A DNA stretch of 64,000 nt from Microbotryum silenes-acaulis (Eukaryota > Basidiomycota > Microbotryomycetes > Microbotryales > Microbotryaceae): NCBI GenBank assembly GCA_003665825.1, contig QPFY01000005.1, positions 1,488,001 to 1,552,000 on the forward strand. Direction: 5' to 3'. The notes below the pieces were generated by a model. That model did no database searches. It had not been told where the DNA came from and was given only the letters and a program-made list of their open reading frames with translations. The translations under genes were made by a program, and so were the position numbers. Of the stretch, positions 31,952-44,048 are shown in pieces. How positions within the stretch are numbered: position 1 is the stretch's first letter; the number at the start of each line of letters is the position of its first letter.

Positions 31952-33134
31952 TCAGACGATACAATTCTCACCCTCCAAGGTCTGCAGCATGTCGGTCGAG
32001 TCGATGGTTCCTATCAGCTGCGCTGAATGAAGGGCATCGTACAAGAGCGCTTCGACGTACCATCTGTTTTGCGATATCTGTATTAGCAACCATGGCTTTG
32101 AAGTCTTCAAAATCGAGTTTGCCGGCGCCCTTACGATCAGCCTCCATGATCGCTGTCCGACGCAGCAGGAAGAATGTGATGTACGGTCAGTCCCATGCAC
32201 TCCGTATTCTTCGCCTTCCAACGCACTCTTGTCCACAATCTGCTGCAACTGTTGATCCTGCAAACTCCATTATGTTCGGACATGGGGTCAGTCACAGAAC
32301 TGGTTCGAGGCGAGCGATTCGGACGACTAGCCTTGAGATTGTTGCCGACCATCATCTTAAGCACCAGGAAAAGCTCCCCGTTCGAGATGTAGCCGTCCCT
32401 ATCCATATCGTACACCTTGAATGCGACTTTTGAGCGATTAGAATGCACAGACGTGAGCCACCTCTAGCATTGGACCCCAATAGCCAGAATGCTGGGACTT
32501 CTTACATTTCAGCTTCTCTTCCCGCTCTCCTCGACTACTGAATGCACTCAGGCCCGCCACAAACTCTTGGAAATCGACGGTCCCACCACCGCTATGGCAA
32601 TCAACATATCCGAACATTTGAAGCGGTCGTCAGCACGAGCTACTTGGCTGGCAGTCGGATTGTCGAGCGCGAGCCGATCATCCAGTTTTTGGCCGTGGCA
32701 ATCGCTCCCCCAATCTCGAAAGAAAAAGAAAAAGACTTACTCTTCGTCGAAGATGGCAATCATCCGACTTGCCAATGGGTTGTTTGCGATTTGAGGAATT
32801 TGCAAGAATTCATCCTTGTCAATCGAGCCTGAACCGTCCTTGTCCAACTTCATGAAGCGTTTCTTCAGGCGCTGGATTTCGGGTGCCGAGACTGTACACA
32901 TTATGACATGACATCGTCAGTGAACAGTGTTGGAACAAACTTTGCAGGCTCAAAAGACGAGAAAATGCAGACAGCTGAGGGTCCACAGCCAAAGCCTGAG
33001 ACGAGGTACGAGCGCCACACGTCGAGATCGGTCCGGTCCGGTCATGGCCGCTCTGTCCGTACAGGCAAGATGAGACACTGACAGTTGGAGTTCTTCTCCA
33101 TCTCCTCCAGTAGTTGAGATTGTCCAGCTCCCAT
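31952..33134 (-). CDS. CNB1: Calcineurin regulatory subunit B
   Basis: Calcium-binding regulatory subunit of protein phosphatase 2B. The N-terminus [17 protein letters not shown] (ATG at 33134) has Gly2, fitting N-myristoylation. Four EF-hands can be read in order across short exons: [12 protein letters not shown], the [10 protein letters not shown] loop end, [12 protein letters not shown] and the [13 protein letters not shown] loop. They are linked by [35 protein letters not shown]-type and [10 protein letters not shown] segments. The end is IAKQM joined over an intron to TLEGENCIV. Intron 1 uses GTCAGT. Total size about 175 residues, as usual. Partner catalytic subunit is not in the window. 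Confidence 0.93.
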
Positions 33135-33869
33135 TTTCGATTTGCCGACGCAGTTTTGCGACACTATCTAAGACGAGGTAGACGCGGTGAACGCGTTGCT
33201 CTGCGAATCGGACGTCGTACGCTCGCCTGTGCCTATGCGAGTGTGATGAATTCGATGATCCGGTGGATCGGTCGGTCGAGGAGTCGGAAGGGTTTTGAGA
33301 TCAAAGTGCGTCCGGAAGTCCCGAAGGTGGCGTCTTGTCTTGCTTGCGTGGGGGCTGTCGCAATCCCCCAGCGAGGCTGTGACGTGACGCAACCACCCAC
33401 CGCGTGCGCGCTCGGACCCCTTCCTGTCATAAGCTAAATTAAGCTTGCCAGATCGCGCGAAGTTCACGTCGCATATGAGAGCAAGGTCTGAACTGAAGGA
33501 TATGCCTGTTGTCATCGCACCCCGATTCTCGCTGATATTGATTCTTAAGGAGACCTCCGACTCGGACGAAATAATTGGATCAATCTGAATGAGTCCGTCG
33601 GAACTCTTGTGAGGACCGGCGCCAGCGGCTCTACATGCTTTTGAAACGCGGTAAATGCGATATAGCAGAAATTCTTGTCATTAGACAGCATTACAGCGAA
33701 ATGGCGATAACCCCTTCCTGAGCCGAGGGCAGCAACTGCTTTCTTACTAAGAGAAGGGAGAAGCTGAATTTCGCTAGCAACATTGGCAACGTTACGGGTG
33801 ACTTGCCGGATACATGGCACCGAGATCATGTCGTTGACAAATGAGTATTCGTATTCCGTTATACAACAG
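33135..33869. other. Intergenic region, no supported gene
   Basis: Upstream of calcineurin B and downstream of the carrier. A 94-codon open frame at 33545-33829 (-) has no recognisable domain and no ATG that I trust; I do not call it. Confidence 0.45.
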
Positions 33870-35690
33870 TTAGATGGGTGCCAAACCGGTCAGCGAGCGG
33901 AGATTTTCGAAGAATAGCAGCGAAAGGACCGAATGCGGCCAGAGGCGCAAGAAGCACATGGTGAGACCCCGATAAAAGGCCAACGGGCCGTCGTTCCGCA
34001 ATACCATGGCCGCGCAATGGAGAGTGTTTCGGTACTGGCCAGTAACGTCCGACAGCATTCGAACCTGTAGGATGAACAGAAGTTCGAGTCAGGCTTGTCC
34101 ATGCCAAGATGCCGAACCCAGCTCGGCGCGCAAGGTCCTGGCGACCAACCTTGACGACGTCGACTGCGGAACGATGCAGCCCAGAGGAGTGAGTTAGCGG
34201 GTTCAAAAGCTTTGATCAACCCAATGCATTTGATTGTGAAATACCTGGGCTGGAGACTATGGAACACGTGATTCCTGCCACCCCGCTGGCAATGAAGTGG
34301 GTGCGAAAGCCTTCCCGGAACGTGTCTGGAAAGTCGTTCATCAGGCTGCGTAGTTCGCCGTGTTGTGGCGAAGAGTCACATTTCAGTGTCAGCAAACTCG
34401 CGACACAAATAGACGATTCTTCCTTTTGCCTTTCATTTTTGACTCACGTATGCTTGGCATGATCGTACGTCCCAAGTTGAGAAGCTGTTAAGATGCCTGC
34501 CCGCAGCACCGTCGGGGCAATGGCGCGATAGAGCCCCGCCACACCCCTGGTTTCGACGATATCTCCGACATGCCATCGGAGCGTTCCAGTTGCGCCTTTT
34601 GACTGCATTCTAACCTTGAGCTACGAAAAAAAGAGGTGCACTGGTGAGCTGCACGGGATCTACTCCCACGGAGGTGAGGGGGTTTAACTTGCCAAATCGG
34701 CCGGGTTTGCCACAGCGGCACCAAGCATCCCACTCGTCATTCCAGCCGTCAATTTTGTGGCGAAGGAACCTTCTTCCGCCCACGGAAGGGCCACCAAAAC
34801 AGCAGCTTTACAGCTGTCGTAAGCGCCCATTCGAAGCCCTCTGAAAAAGGGGAATAAAAACCCGATCAGCAGTGGCGCTGGCGCTGGGGAAGGATAGAGA
34901 TCGTGGTCGAAAGTGCCGCAACATGAGTTAAAACGGCCTTCAGTCGAAAGGAGAACGCCATGGGGTGGGTTCATGTAGGCCATCTAGTCTCATGCAGAAT
35001 CGAGTATCTGCAAAGCATCGAAAGTCGGTCCCAACTTCGTAGACGTTGCAGCGCCAGGCCGATCGTGTCGACGAGTCGGCGAATAACCGTCCCCAGGACG
35101 AAGCTACGAAGATGACATCGCATCCGGGTCTAGACTCACGAATACGTCATTTCACGCAACATGCTGGCGGAAAGTCCTTTGTAGAGGCATAACGGCCCTT
35201 CTGTTTTAAACATGGTTCGCATCGTGGTAGCCCAGTTGGTCGTGGTTCGATCGGGTTGCAATTGTTGCCGAACCTTGACACTGCCATGGAAGAAAATGTT
35301 GAAATTAGCAATGCCTTCTATGTGCTACTCCGTACGCGAGGATGAACATATTGTTCAACTGACAGATCAAAAGGATTTGTCACGAGGGAAGCGGCCTGTG
35401 TTGCAGTGGTCGCGGAGTTCAGCAGCGGCAGGCACATCTCGGCCGCGAAGAGCTGTCTTGCTGCACTTCGCAATTCGTTCTCGGGACAGTGATAGCTTCC
35501 AGTAACAGAATCACTCAAGCTCACACAGAACTTGCGATAAACTTGCCATGTTGGAAACGCCCGCCAGCACGACCTTCTGAGCGAGCATGCTCAAGTGACT
35601 CGCTTCCGATGCGCCGGCCCCCGCTTTTGGAGTTGAAACCGGGGCAATGGGAGGGGGCGCTAGATGATCAGCATGCTGGGCTTGACGCAT
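33870..35690 (-). CDS. Mitochondrial carrier family protein, dicarboxylate/oxoglutarate-type
   Basis: Inner-membrane transporter built of three repeats. The first Px[DE] signature is in VTNPFDL (exon 1-2), the second in VANPADL near 34700, and the third, PVDVVK, is created by splicing SSP to VDVVKV near 34230-34170. Between them are GPLCLYKGLSASMLREMTYS, FFRGLRMGAYDSCKAAVLV, AGMTSGMLGAAVA, MQSKGATGTLRWHVGDIVET, GLYRAIAPTVLRAG, ASQLGTYDHAKH and HFIASGVAGISCS. The end FYRGLTMCFLRLWPHSVLSL resembles the dicarboxylate/uncoupling-protein branch more than ADP/ATP carriers. At least six introns. Start taken at the ATG at 35690; a shorter start at MLAQKVVLAG is also possible. Substrate is inferred, not shown. 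Confidence 0.85.
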
Positions 35691-35974
35691 GTCCTCCAAG
35701 CCGCAGAGTTCTCTGGGAGAATGATGGTTGACGGCCGCAAGGACGGGTGCCAGGCAACAGGCTTGTTCGAGTGCGGGTGGGCGGCGCTGCAAGCTGGTTC
35801 CGGACTCCAGACATTCGTGGGCCGATTACCCCGGCCGACGGGTTTCCTGATGTGGGGAACATCCATCCTCACAGCCGGAGGTCCGACTCGTCCGAGATCG
35901 AATCCGTATATTGTCACTATACTACTTCCTTGAGTGAGTTTGCAATTACGGCCTCTTTACTCTTTACGCGTCTC
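35691..35974. other. Upstream region of the carrier gene
   Basis: No gene. Likely holds the carrier promoter before the dispersed repeat that starts near 35975. Confidence 0.4.
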
Positions 35975-36240
35975 ATGTCCCGACCAGAAGTCATGTACAA
36001 GCTCTGTAGCGACTTTGTCTTGTTCGCGCCGTCCGAACGAAGGGGGGTTTTTTTTTTTTTGCGTTCCCCCCTTTTTTATATATCTACATCTACATCTACA
36101 TAAAAGAATGCACGACTTAAATAAGGTTCTCAGCCGCGCGCGCCGATCTTTCCCCCCCCCACGGTCCGGGAGGTGCGGGCGGAGCTCGCAACGACCTTCA
36201 TTTACGCAGGGAGGTGGGTGCTCCGCGCCCCCCGAGCCCT

Positions 36241-37186
36241 AGTTTGATAGAATTCAATAGCAATACCTAGAAACCTTTGGAAAAGTCGGAGGATCTTTTG
36301 GAACTGATCACCGAAACGGCACTCGAGGAGCTCCGGGCGTCAATTCAGGAGTCCAAGGGTCTCCTTCTGTCTCTTTAAACTACCCAAGGGGTTTTAGTGG
36401 GTATGATTGATTCTGAGGGTCAATGAGTCCTACACTACTGGCCTAGCCAGTGTGCTTAACTGCATTCCCTCCGACTTTTCCAAAGGTTTTTAAGTATTAA
36501 TATAATTATACTGTTATTGAAATCTATCAAAAATATATATATGAGGGAATGCAGTTAAGCACACTGGTTAGGCCAGTAGTGTAGGACTCATTGACCCTGA
36601 ATCAGGATCAATCATACCCACTAAAACGCCCTTGGGTGATTTACAGAGACACAAGGCGACCCTTAGACTCCTGGATAGACGCCCGGAGCTCCTCGAGTGT
36701 CGTTTCGGTGATCGGTTCCAAAGGATCCGACGAGAATCGGCGGCGGCGAGAGAGCTTCCAGATCGAGTGGACGAAGAGGAGACGTAGCTCGACAAGTTGG
36801 CGTTCCGAGCGAGAGACGACCGGACATACGAATGCAACGAAGTCGGGGTGTGGGGCTGGAGACAGAGCAGACCAGAGACGGCGGGCAAATGGGCAGCCGA
36901 CCGCAAGGTGAGCCAGACTCAGAGACTCGAGTGCTTCCGAGAGGCACATCACACATGAGATCGATTGTTGGGGTGTGGGCTGATTGGAGATGCAACTTGG
37001 CTACCTGGATGGAGGGATCCCAAGGAGAGGAGATGGGCGGTATCCTCAGCGTCCGAGTGAACCCTGCGAACCCTGCGCAAGGCCTTCCACCATGCGTTCC
37101 AACGTTGCTCGGGCAGAGAGAAAACCTTCTGGTGTCCCTTGGGGAGGATAGGAGGGTAGAGGAAAGCGTGGTGGCGTTTGAGCATT
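36241..37186 (-). mobile_element. 5'-truncated LINE (non-LTR) 3' end, minus strand
   Basis: The minus-strand reading contains RWNAWWKALRRVRRV, HLLSLGSLHPG, then CVMCLSEALESLSLAHLAVGCPFARRLW, whose Cys/His spacing is that of the zinc-binding (zf-RVT) tail of fungal LINE reverse transcriptases. It ends with TTLEELRASIQESKGRLVSL and a stop at about 36641. The frame is broken several times. The 3' untranslated part runs into the palindrome centre near 36510. Confidence 0.7.
36284..36738. repeat. Large palindrome: two LINE 3' ends tail to tail
   Basis: Arms 36284-36471 and 36543-36738 are inverted copies with roughly 90% identity by eye, around an AT-rich 71-base spacer. The left arm read on plus codes for a SEDLLELITETALEELRASI-like C-terminus; the right arm read on minus codes for the corresponding SSDPLEPITETTLEELRASI. 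Each is followed by the same 3' UTR ending near CTGCATTCCCTC. So two LINE copies face each other by their 3' ends. Confidence 0.85.
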
Positions 37187-37545
37187 TTCCTTCACTTTTC
37201 TAATTCTACATCTACATAAAATAATGCACGACTAAATAAGGTTCTTCCGAGCCCTAGTGAACGATAAGCGCGTGCCTTTGCATGACATTGTTTCTCAGCA
37301 GAGCTCCGCCTGACGTGCGGGGTAAGGGCGCGGCGCTGGCGTTTGTCATGTGATGCGGCCTGCCGGCGGTGATTCCATATCCCGACAATGGACCAGCGGT
37401 GTTAGGGGCTGAGCGCTGAACAACGATATCACACCCCGTAAAGAATCCCGCGCAACTCCCTCTACTTCTTTCCTTTTCCCTCTCACTCTCGTCGAATTTT
37501 GGTGACGCTCATTCTAGGGGAAACCCTCGCCATTATACCGGTTGG

Positions 37546-38250
37546 CCCGGCCGAAAGATCGCCAGCAGGCTGGGTGGCAGGGGCCACCTCGCCAAGTCTT
37601 CGGCGCAAGAATAGCAGAGGGTAGTGCCGGCGCCGTACAATGGGCTACCATGCTCCGACTCCGCTGACGAGTCCCAGTCCCAAGTTCTCCAATGGAATGC
37701 AATGGAGTGTGCTAAGGTTTCTTTCTCCCAATCTCTGGCTCATCGATCCGTTATCCCAGTGGGTTGCATGATCACTGTAGCAAGCACTGACTGCTACATG
37801 GCAGCTGAGGCCTGAGGGCCAAATGTCGCCACCTGCCGCAGCCTGTCCCGCAGACTGCTGTCACCTGTGACATGGTCGGCGACTCCGACAACTCAAACCG
37901 ATCGGCACGGCTACCTTGGGCCCTTCGCGCGGGCTGTTCGCTCTTTACTACTACTTAGGCAGCTATCCGAGGTGATACACTGTGCCTGACCTCTTCCCGT
38001 CTTCCAGTATAGGGCGAGGGACCTCACGTCTCCAACTGCTTCTTCGACCCCCAAACCGAGTGAGTCTTACAGAGCACCAAGTGTGCCGTACCCACAGCGC
38101 AGCCTGATTGCCGGTCGGGTCAGTCCATTAATGATGGCGATGCCTCCAATGCCCTCCCTGCCCCTGCTTTTGTCTCAGCAGACTCCATAGTACACACATC
38201 AACAACCGTAGGGTTCAAAGCACGACTACGCCGCAGTCCCCCATTCAAAG
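37546..38250. other. Upstream region of the TMEM135-like gene
   Basis: No gene seen in 700 bases. No recognisable promoter motif apart from a pyrimidine-rich run before the ATG at 38251. Confidence 0.45.
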
Positions 38251-40607
38251 ATGAGCTCGAGCCCGGTAGCACCCAGTGACGAGACGCCGCCCGCTCGGAA
38301 TCCTCGCCGGGCTCGATTCGATGTTGCGCCGTTCACCGAGGTCGACAACGGAGGATCGTCGACCAGGAGCAACAGTCCTGAGCCTCTTGCCACGCCAACG
38401 CTCAGCGAGAGCTATCACGGGATCAAAAAAAATCTGTCGTTCAAATCTTTGCGCGAACTCGAGCTCAGAGAAGTCAGGTCAGCAATGTGGAGGAAAGGTG
38501 GAAGAGGCGATCCGGGGGAACAAATCTATCGTCCCAAAAACACCGAGGAGGCTTTCGCTCATGCGTTCAGAGGAGGTCTGCGTAAGTGCATTATCACTAA
38601 ACACATCTGAGGGGTCTACAGAGACATCTGAAATCATGGTAGTCGCTGACTCACTTACTCTGTACAACTCGATCTCCACTTTCGACCGGCCAGGCTCACT
38701 GCTGCTGGCCGGGGGTTTGCGAGCGCTCGTCAATCTCTTCGTCGTAGCGTTGCGAATCACGCGCAAGCGGTGCGTACTGCCTTTTGTATGGCACCTTCTT
38801 CATGGTGTTCACAGCTCCCGAGGACCCTCCATGAATCGAGGCTAAATCGCAGTTTCGTTGTCATTCCCAGCGGTCTGCCCATGGCCCTCGTTTTTCGGGC
38901 GCTGTTCGGGCCCGACACCCTTCGCTTTGCGGCAATGCTAGGCGGCTTCACGTTTCTGTATAAACAGACTTACCATAGCCTTCGCATCTTCAACCCGGGA
39001 AAACGGGGCCCAGGTCAAGAAGAATGGTGGCATGCTGCCGTTGCAGGGTCGATTTCGGGTGCCGCGGTATGGGCGGAAAAGCCTTCGAGGCGTGTGACGA
39101 TCGGACAACAGATGATGGTCCGCGGGTTGCAGGGGCACTACAACGTTGCGAAACGTCGAGGCTGGATCAATATACCCCACGGTGACGTATTACTGTTCGG
39201 ACTTGCTTGCGGCCAGATCGTGAGCACCTACTACTCCTTTAGCCTAACCCATCGCCAAGCAAACTGATTTGTGTCTCGGAATGCGGTAAGATGGAGTCGT
39301 GGCTCATGTCCCCAGAAGCTCTTCCTTCCGGATATCGTCGGTGGATCACACAAGCGAGTCGAGTCGCGGAGCCCTGCCTTCCCCTCAACCTCGCTGCGTC
39401 TCGCACCGGACGCTTCGATCCCGAGCAAGCGCGCAAGACGATTACTTGGAAGTCCGGGGCTACCCCTCGCAATGCTCTGCTCATTGAAGAATATGCCCGC
39501 GCCGCAGAGAAGGTGGGTCTATTGCTTCTTACTTTCGGAAAGCTATGCCGTCGACTGATTGAACGCCGTCGATGCTTTGACGTTTAGGGCGATTTCGGAC
39601 CACCGTTTGCGCCTTGCGCAACTATTCACCCCTGGGTTGATTCGTGCAGCTGGGTCGCAGTCGATCGATGGCAAGCAGTATTCAGGTTCGTAACGGGGCA
39701 CGACGTCAATAGCGTGGATCCCGATTTGCATCGACTGATCTGGCTTGCTCTGGTCACTCCACTTAGATGGATGCTTCCCGTCTATGGTGCTCTTCACGTG
39801 ATACCACCGATACTTTTGAGGAGCAAGGTCTTCATGAAGGAGTGCGTATCACTGTGCCTTTCGGTTATTGGAGTCATGCCGGGTCGTGCTGTCCAACACT
39901 TGAGTGCGGATGACTGACTTTGTTCCCTCTCTCCTCTTCTTGTAGCCCTCAACGTGTGCTTCGCAAGTCTGTTTTCGGAACGATCCGCAGTTGCTCTTTC
40001 CTTGCCACCTTCGTTGTCATCTTCCAGAGCCTGGTCTGCACCCAACGAAATATCTATTACATGATCCATGGCAAGGTACCCGCATGGGTCGAGCGGGTCT
40101 TGCTTCACAAAGGATACTACTGGGTGTCAGGTACGAGCTCGTCCCAGAGAACCTCGGCTTTCAGGTGGGCTAACAATGTGTCATCTCTCACAGGATTTCT
40201 CACCTGCCTGTCCTTGTTCATCGAGGAGAAGAAACGCCGCGGCGAGCTTGCCATGTACGTCTCGATGGGAGGTCCAATGAAGGAAAGAGAATCCGACAAA
40301 GTAAACAGACACTCAACACCAATCCCTTTTCATTACACAGGTATGTACTCCCTCGAGGTATGGAGTCGCTCTGGTCTGTTTTGCGTCGTCGGTCTTACGT
40401 ACCATTCGTTCCGGGCGGAGAGATTTTGATGACATCGTGAGTAGGCGCAGTGAACTAAGGCCCTGGAGCGACAACATGCCGCTGATGCTTTGAAGTGGAC
40501 GGTGCAGGTTGGGTTTGGGTATGGTGATGTCTACGTATGCCCATGAGCCCAAGATGCTCTCAGGGCTTGTCAGATCGGTATTGTATCAATTCATTGGCCA
40601 CGGCTAG
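38251..40607 (+). CDS. TMEM135-like multi-pass membrane protein
   Basis: Homologue of animal TMEM135, linked to peroxisome and mitochondrial dynamics. The ATG at 38251 opens a Ser/Pro-rich cytosolic segment. Then NTEEAFAHAFRGGLR, SLLLAGGLRALVNLFVVAL, MALVFRALFGPDTLRFAAML, GGFTFLYKQTYHSLR, AVAGSISGAAVWAEKPSRR, then PCATIHPWVDSCSW and WMLPVYGALHVIPPILLRS, the paired blocks typical of TMEM135 halves. Near the end come SFLATFVVIFQSLVCTQRNI and FLTCLSLFIEEKKRRGELAMYVLPRGMESL, and the last exon, after an intron with GTGAGT donor near 40439, gives LGLGMVMSTYAHEPKML and the stop at 40607. About seven introns; the ones around 38580-38690 and 39240-39300 are approximate. Confidence 0.78.
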
Positions 40608-40734
40608 GCCACCGATTCGAAGTGTCAACCAAGTTTTTCAGTGCTAGATTCGATGGTGGCCTCTTTGAGTGGTACTTATATGGGTGACGGATGATTGCCT
40701 GCGATACATGTGGGTGTCAAATAGTCCACTGTAT

Positions 40735-42534
40735 TCATACTTTGAGCGCAGCCAAAATTCGATGCTCAATCCTTGAAGAGATCAAACCTCTACCTATGAG
40801 GACCAGTTTTGACAGGGGCTTGGCACCCTGCGCAGCTTGAGCGTCCATTGACGCCACCTCGTATAGATCAAAAACTTCTCGGACGCCTTGCAAGACGAAC
40901 GTCCGACCTGTATCGTGGGCGTGCAGCAAGGCCTTGGTCCGGAGAATACTGACGGACTCAGCTTGATGTGAGGGAGAGGCGGTTGTGGGCTCTGCGTCCG
41001 GCACCATTCCTTCCCACAGCAAATCTCGAATAACTCGATAGAACGCGCCCAGGCGTATATCATGCTCCGTAAGGTAGGGTAGCCCAATGGAAACACTCGT
41101 GATATCGTTTTGGTGCGTCAAGTGTTGTTCTTGACAGCGACCTTCGACCCCGCACTGGTCGGTGTGAAGATGAGATAAGGCCAAGCCTTCCTTGGGGTCC
41201 GATGAGGGGAACGAGATGTCGAAAGACGTAGAAGCAGTGTACATGTTGAGGTTCAGTACGGCAGAAAGTTGTATCGCGGCCCTAGTCGTACGGTGTACTA
41301 GGGCCGTTGGGTTCAAAGCGCTGGGCACATCGACGTTGTGATTCTCAGCGCCGGCAAATGAGCACCACGTTGTCAAGGATGGGAACCCACCGAAGCGCAA
41401 GCTCGATATGGTCAAGAAGATGTGGTGTTGACAAATCGACCTTGTTCAATAGTATAACATCTGAAGAACCAACTTGTCTAACGGGGGTGAGGCATCACAA
41501 GAATGGATCAGCGAATCTTCGCGGGATATAGTTTCGACGAGTGGACGGACCTTTGCACCTCGTTTTCAACACCGTCCTTTCGCTGTTCTCGTAATTGCTG
41601 CCACGAGGGTACAAGATACGTTACCAGGCTAGCGTATAATGTAGGAAGCGCGGCTTCAGGTCACTTACGGCCTTGATTCCCTGTGCGTCAACTACGGTTA
41701 CCACTGCGTCAAGCACCACGTCTGTGAGGACGACCAGGGAACTCGAGCCAAGCTCAGTGGACGTCCTCGCCAATCACTGGTCCAAGGCACGAATGAGCAG
41801 CTTACCCAAACAGAGTGCTGGCTCGTTCCAGAACGCTTGAATGATCGGGGCGGGATCAGCCAGGCCTGTTGTTTCAAGGATGATGTGATCGAAGCGGCCT
41901 TTCTTCTCCATGAGCGTCAGAATCGCGGACAGTCCTGTGTCGCGGACCGAGCAACAGAGGCATCCATTGTTGAGATCGAGCCATTCTTCAACCGAGTCAT
42001 TGCCGGACGACACGTTGATCACTTTGGCTATTTCAGGGTGATGGCGAGGAGATGTTCGGCAACACAAAAATGAGCCGGACTAGCCCATGTTGCGCCAAAA
42101 TCCTCGGGCTTATGCCCTAGGGCCCAAGGCAGATTTTCTGGGCTCACATTCGATATCCCCCGTATCGCCGAATTCGTTCATGATGACGGCGATGCGATAT
42201 CCGTGTTGTTGAGTTAAGATGTACTCGAGAAGCGTTGATTTACCTGCACCGAGGTATCCCGTGAGGATTGTTAGAGGCACCTTGGCCCGCTCTTGTACAA
42301 GCTCGGGTCTTTGAACAGTGTGCCATAGGCGCGTATACGCATGTACAATCACGAAAGTATGGAGTAACGTCAGTGGAGATGACTAGGTATATAAGCAATA
42401 GCGAAGCCAGTGACGAACGCGGGCGAGAGCGACTATCTCGTCATTACGGAGAGGACACGGCGAACCACGTACATAGAGTCATCTTCGTTCTCTTGCAGCG
42501 TTTCCAGTGCCGACGAAGAAGCGTGAAGCATCAT
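40735..42534 (-). CDS. ZNG1: CobW/COG0523 GTPase (ZNG1/CBWD-type zinc metallochaperone)
   Basis: GTP-driven metallochaperone that supplies zinc to methionine aminopeptidase in other eukaryotes. Exons show [20 protein letters not shown] (Walker A), [15 protein letters not shown], then [18 protein letters not shown] CxCC metal motif (seen as [13 protein letters not shown]), [21 protein letters not shown] (switch region) and a C-terminal CobW_C part: [44 protein letters not shown] and stop at 40735. The [12 protein letters not shown] form is that of eukaryotic CBWD proteins. The first exon is proposed from ATG 42534 ([14 protein letters not shown]) and is less certain. Introns between 41415 and 41770 are only roughly placed. 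Confidence 0.85.
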
Positions 42535-42895
42535 GAGGCCCTCCGTTGTCGAATCTTTGGGCGTCAGATCAGTCCACAGACATTATCTCGCTCGGTGGAG
42601 AAAGACCACAGTCGCGGCTTGGCACGAGTCAGCGCCGGCCGGCGTAGGTTGTCGTGGGTCCGTGCGGGTCCGTGGCGCGACTTCGCGAAATCATGATGGT
42701 GGTTTTGGGGGGCGGTAAATGCCTCATACAAGCACTCAGTGGCACAGTCGACGAATATCCGGGGATCATACCTAATAGGCTAATAATTGCAACTATTTCG
42801 GCCGAGGGCAAGAATGGTATCGATCATGAGCATCATATTTATTGCAGCATGGTCGACTTTTTGCGGATTACGGTTTACCCCGGGCCCATGGCGGC
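42535..42895. other. Upstream region of the CobW-type gene
   Basis: No gene seen. The 5-bp CGCCC duplication of the next LTR begins at 42896. Confidence 0.45.
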
Positions 42896-42900
42896 CGCCC

Positions 42901-44043
42901 TGTTGAATTGCATTCTGCCAAGCCTTCGAACACTTCGACATCGGACCGCCGTTTGACAGACTTGCCCGCCTTTCGCCTCGCGCCTTCGCCTCGGCGCCTC
43001 GCTCCGCGCGCCTTCGCCTTCGCAAGCCTCCACCGCGCCCCCTGTCCCTCGAGCCTCGCTGCGTGATCCTCGCACCCGGCCTCGTCCCTCGACCGATGTG
43101 CACCGTTTGTCAACTCGTCTACATCCCGGTCCGTTTGCCCGTCGTTGCCAGCTTTGCCTGCTCTGCCATGCTCGCCACCACGCGCCTTTGCCTCTTGGCA
43201 CTTTCACCTCGGCGCCTTCGCCGCGCCCCCTGTTACCCGAGCCTCGTCGCCTGATACACACGACCAGCCTCGCTCCATCGACCCATGTGCGCCTTAGTCA
43301 ACACGTCCACATCCTGGTCCACCCGTCCGGCCGTCGCCTGCTGAGCCTGCACGCCTCCGCCCGTTTTTCGTCTCGGCGCCTTCGCCTTCGCAGCCAAGCC
43401 GCCCCCTTGTTCGCCGCCTCCGCGCCAGCCTGTTCAACTCACGCTCGCGCGCCGCCGTTTCCACGCCGGGACTTAGTCGATCTACCTCTCCTGTCTTGCC
43501 GAACCGTTGCCTCCGCTTAGCTACCGCCAGCTTGCCATCACCGTCCTCATGTTCCATCGGCCATCAGAGCATCGCCCATCCATGACGCCCGTGCTTCGCA
43601 ACCTGGATCTTGTCGCTACGGATTGCCCTGCTCACCAACACTCGACCATGGTAGATAAGTTTCCCCTCGTGTCCGTCGTCCAACACGACACCTCTCTGAG
43701 CCCCAATAGCCCGCTTGTAGTTCGGCCCTTGAAGCTTCGCATAGCGCCCGCCCAGTTTGCCTTAGATCCACTGTGCGCTCCCTTGCTAGAACCTCGCCCG
43801 ACTCGCGCGCTCTCGCGCCTCTCTCCCTCTTCTCTATCGTTTCGTCTCATCATTCAGACTGCTGAGATTCGCTAGAGAACAGGTTGTCCGGCTACGCTCG
43901 CGCCCTTGCGCTGCGTTCGCTTCGCCTCACAACTTCTCGACCCGGGAGTACTTTGCGACGCCAACCTACCTCGCAACCTCTCCGAAACGATCCGGCTCGT
44001 GCCGTTACACGAATCCCCAGCGACCCCTGGTCCCAACTTAACA
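42901..44043. mobile_element. Solo LTR, 1.1-kb family, copy B
   Basis: Starts TGTTGAATTGCATTC and ends CCAACTTAACA. CGCCC is repeated at 42896-42900 and 44044-44048. Same family as copies A and C but more diverged, especially in the last 200 bases. It contains the same TTTCGCCTCGGCGCC-type minisatellite with fewer units. Confidence 0.88.
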
Positions 44044-44048
44044 CGCCC

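Larger units (their letters stand above)
35975..37545 (+). repeat. Dispersed repeat, copy 2, split by an insertion
   Basis: Left block 35975-36065 and right block 37187-37545 match, in inverse orientation, the continuous copy at 22280-22700. The roughly 1.1 kb between them is extra and contains LINE sequence. About 40 bases with CTACATCTACATAAAA, AATGCACGACT and AAATAAGGTTCT are directly repeated at about 36085-36131 and 37207-37244, bracketing the LINE part. Confidence 0.65.

Noticed and set aside
28986..33134. A co-regulated SSK2-KCH1-CNB1 stress cluster
   Set aside because: The genes have separate promoters and mixed strands, and all are ordinary dispersed fungal genes; adjacency alone is not evidence.
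33545..33829. Minus-strand 94-codon frame upstream of calcineurin B
   Set aside because: No recognised domain, no trustworthy ATG and no splice partners.
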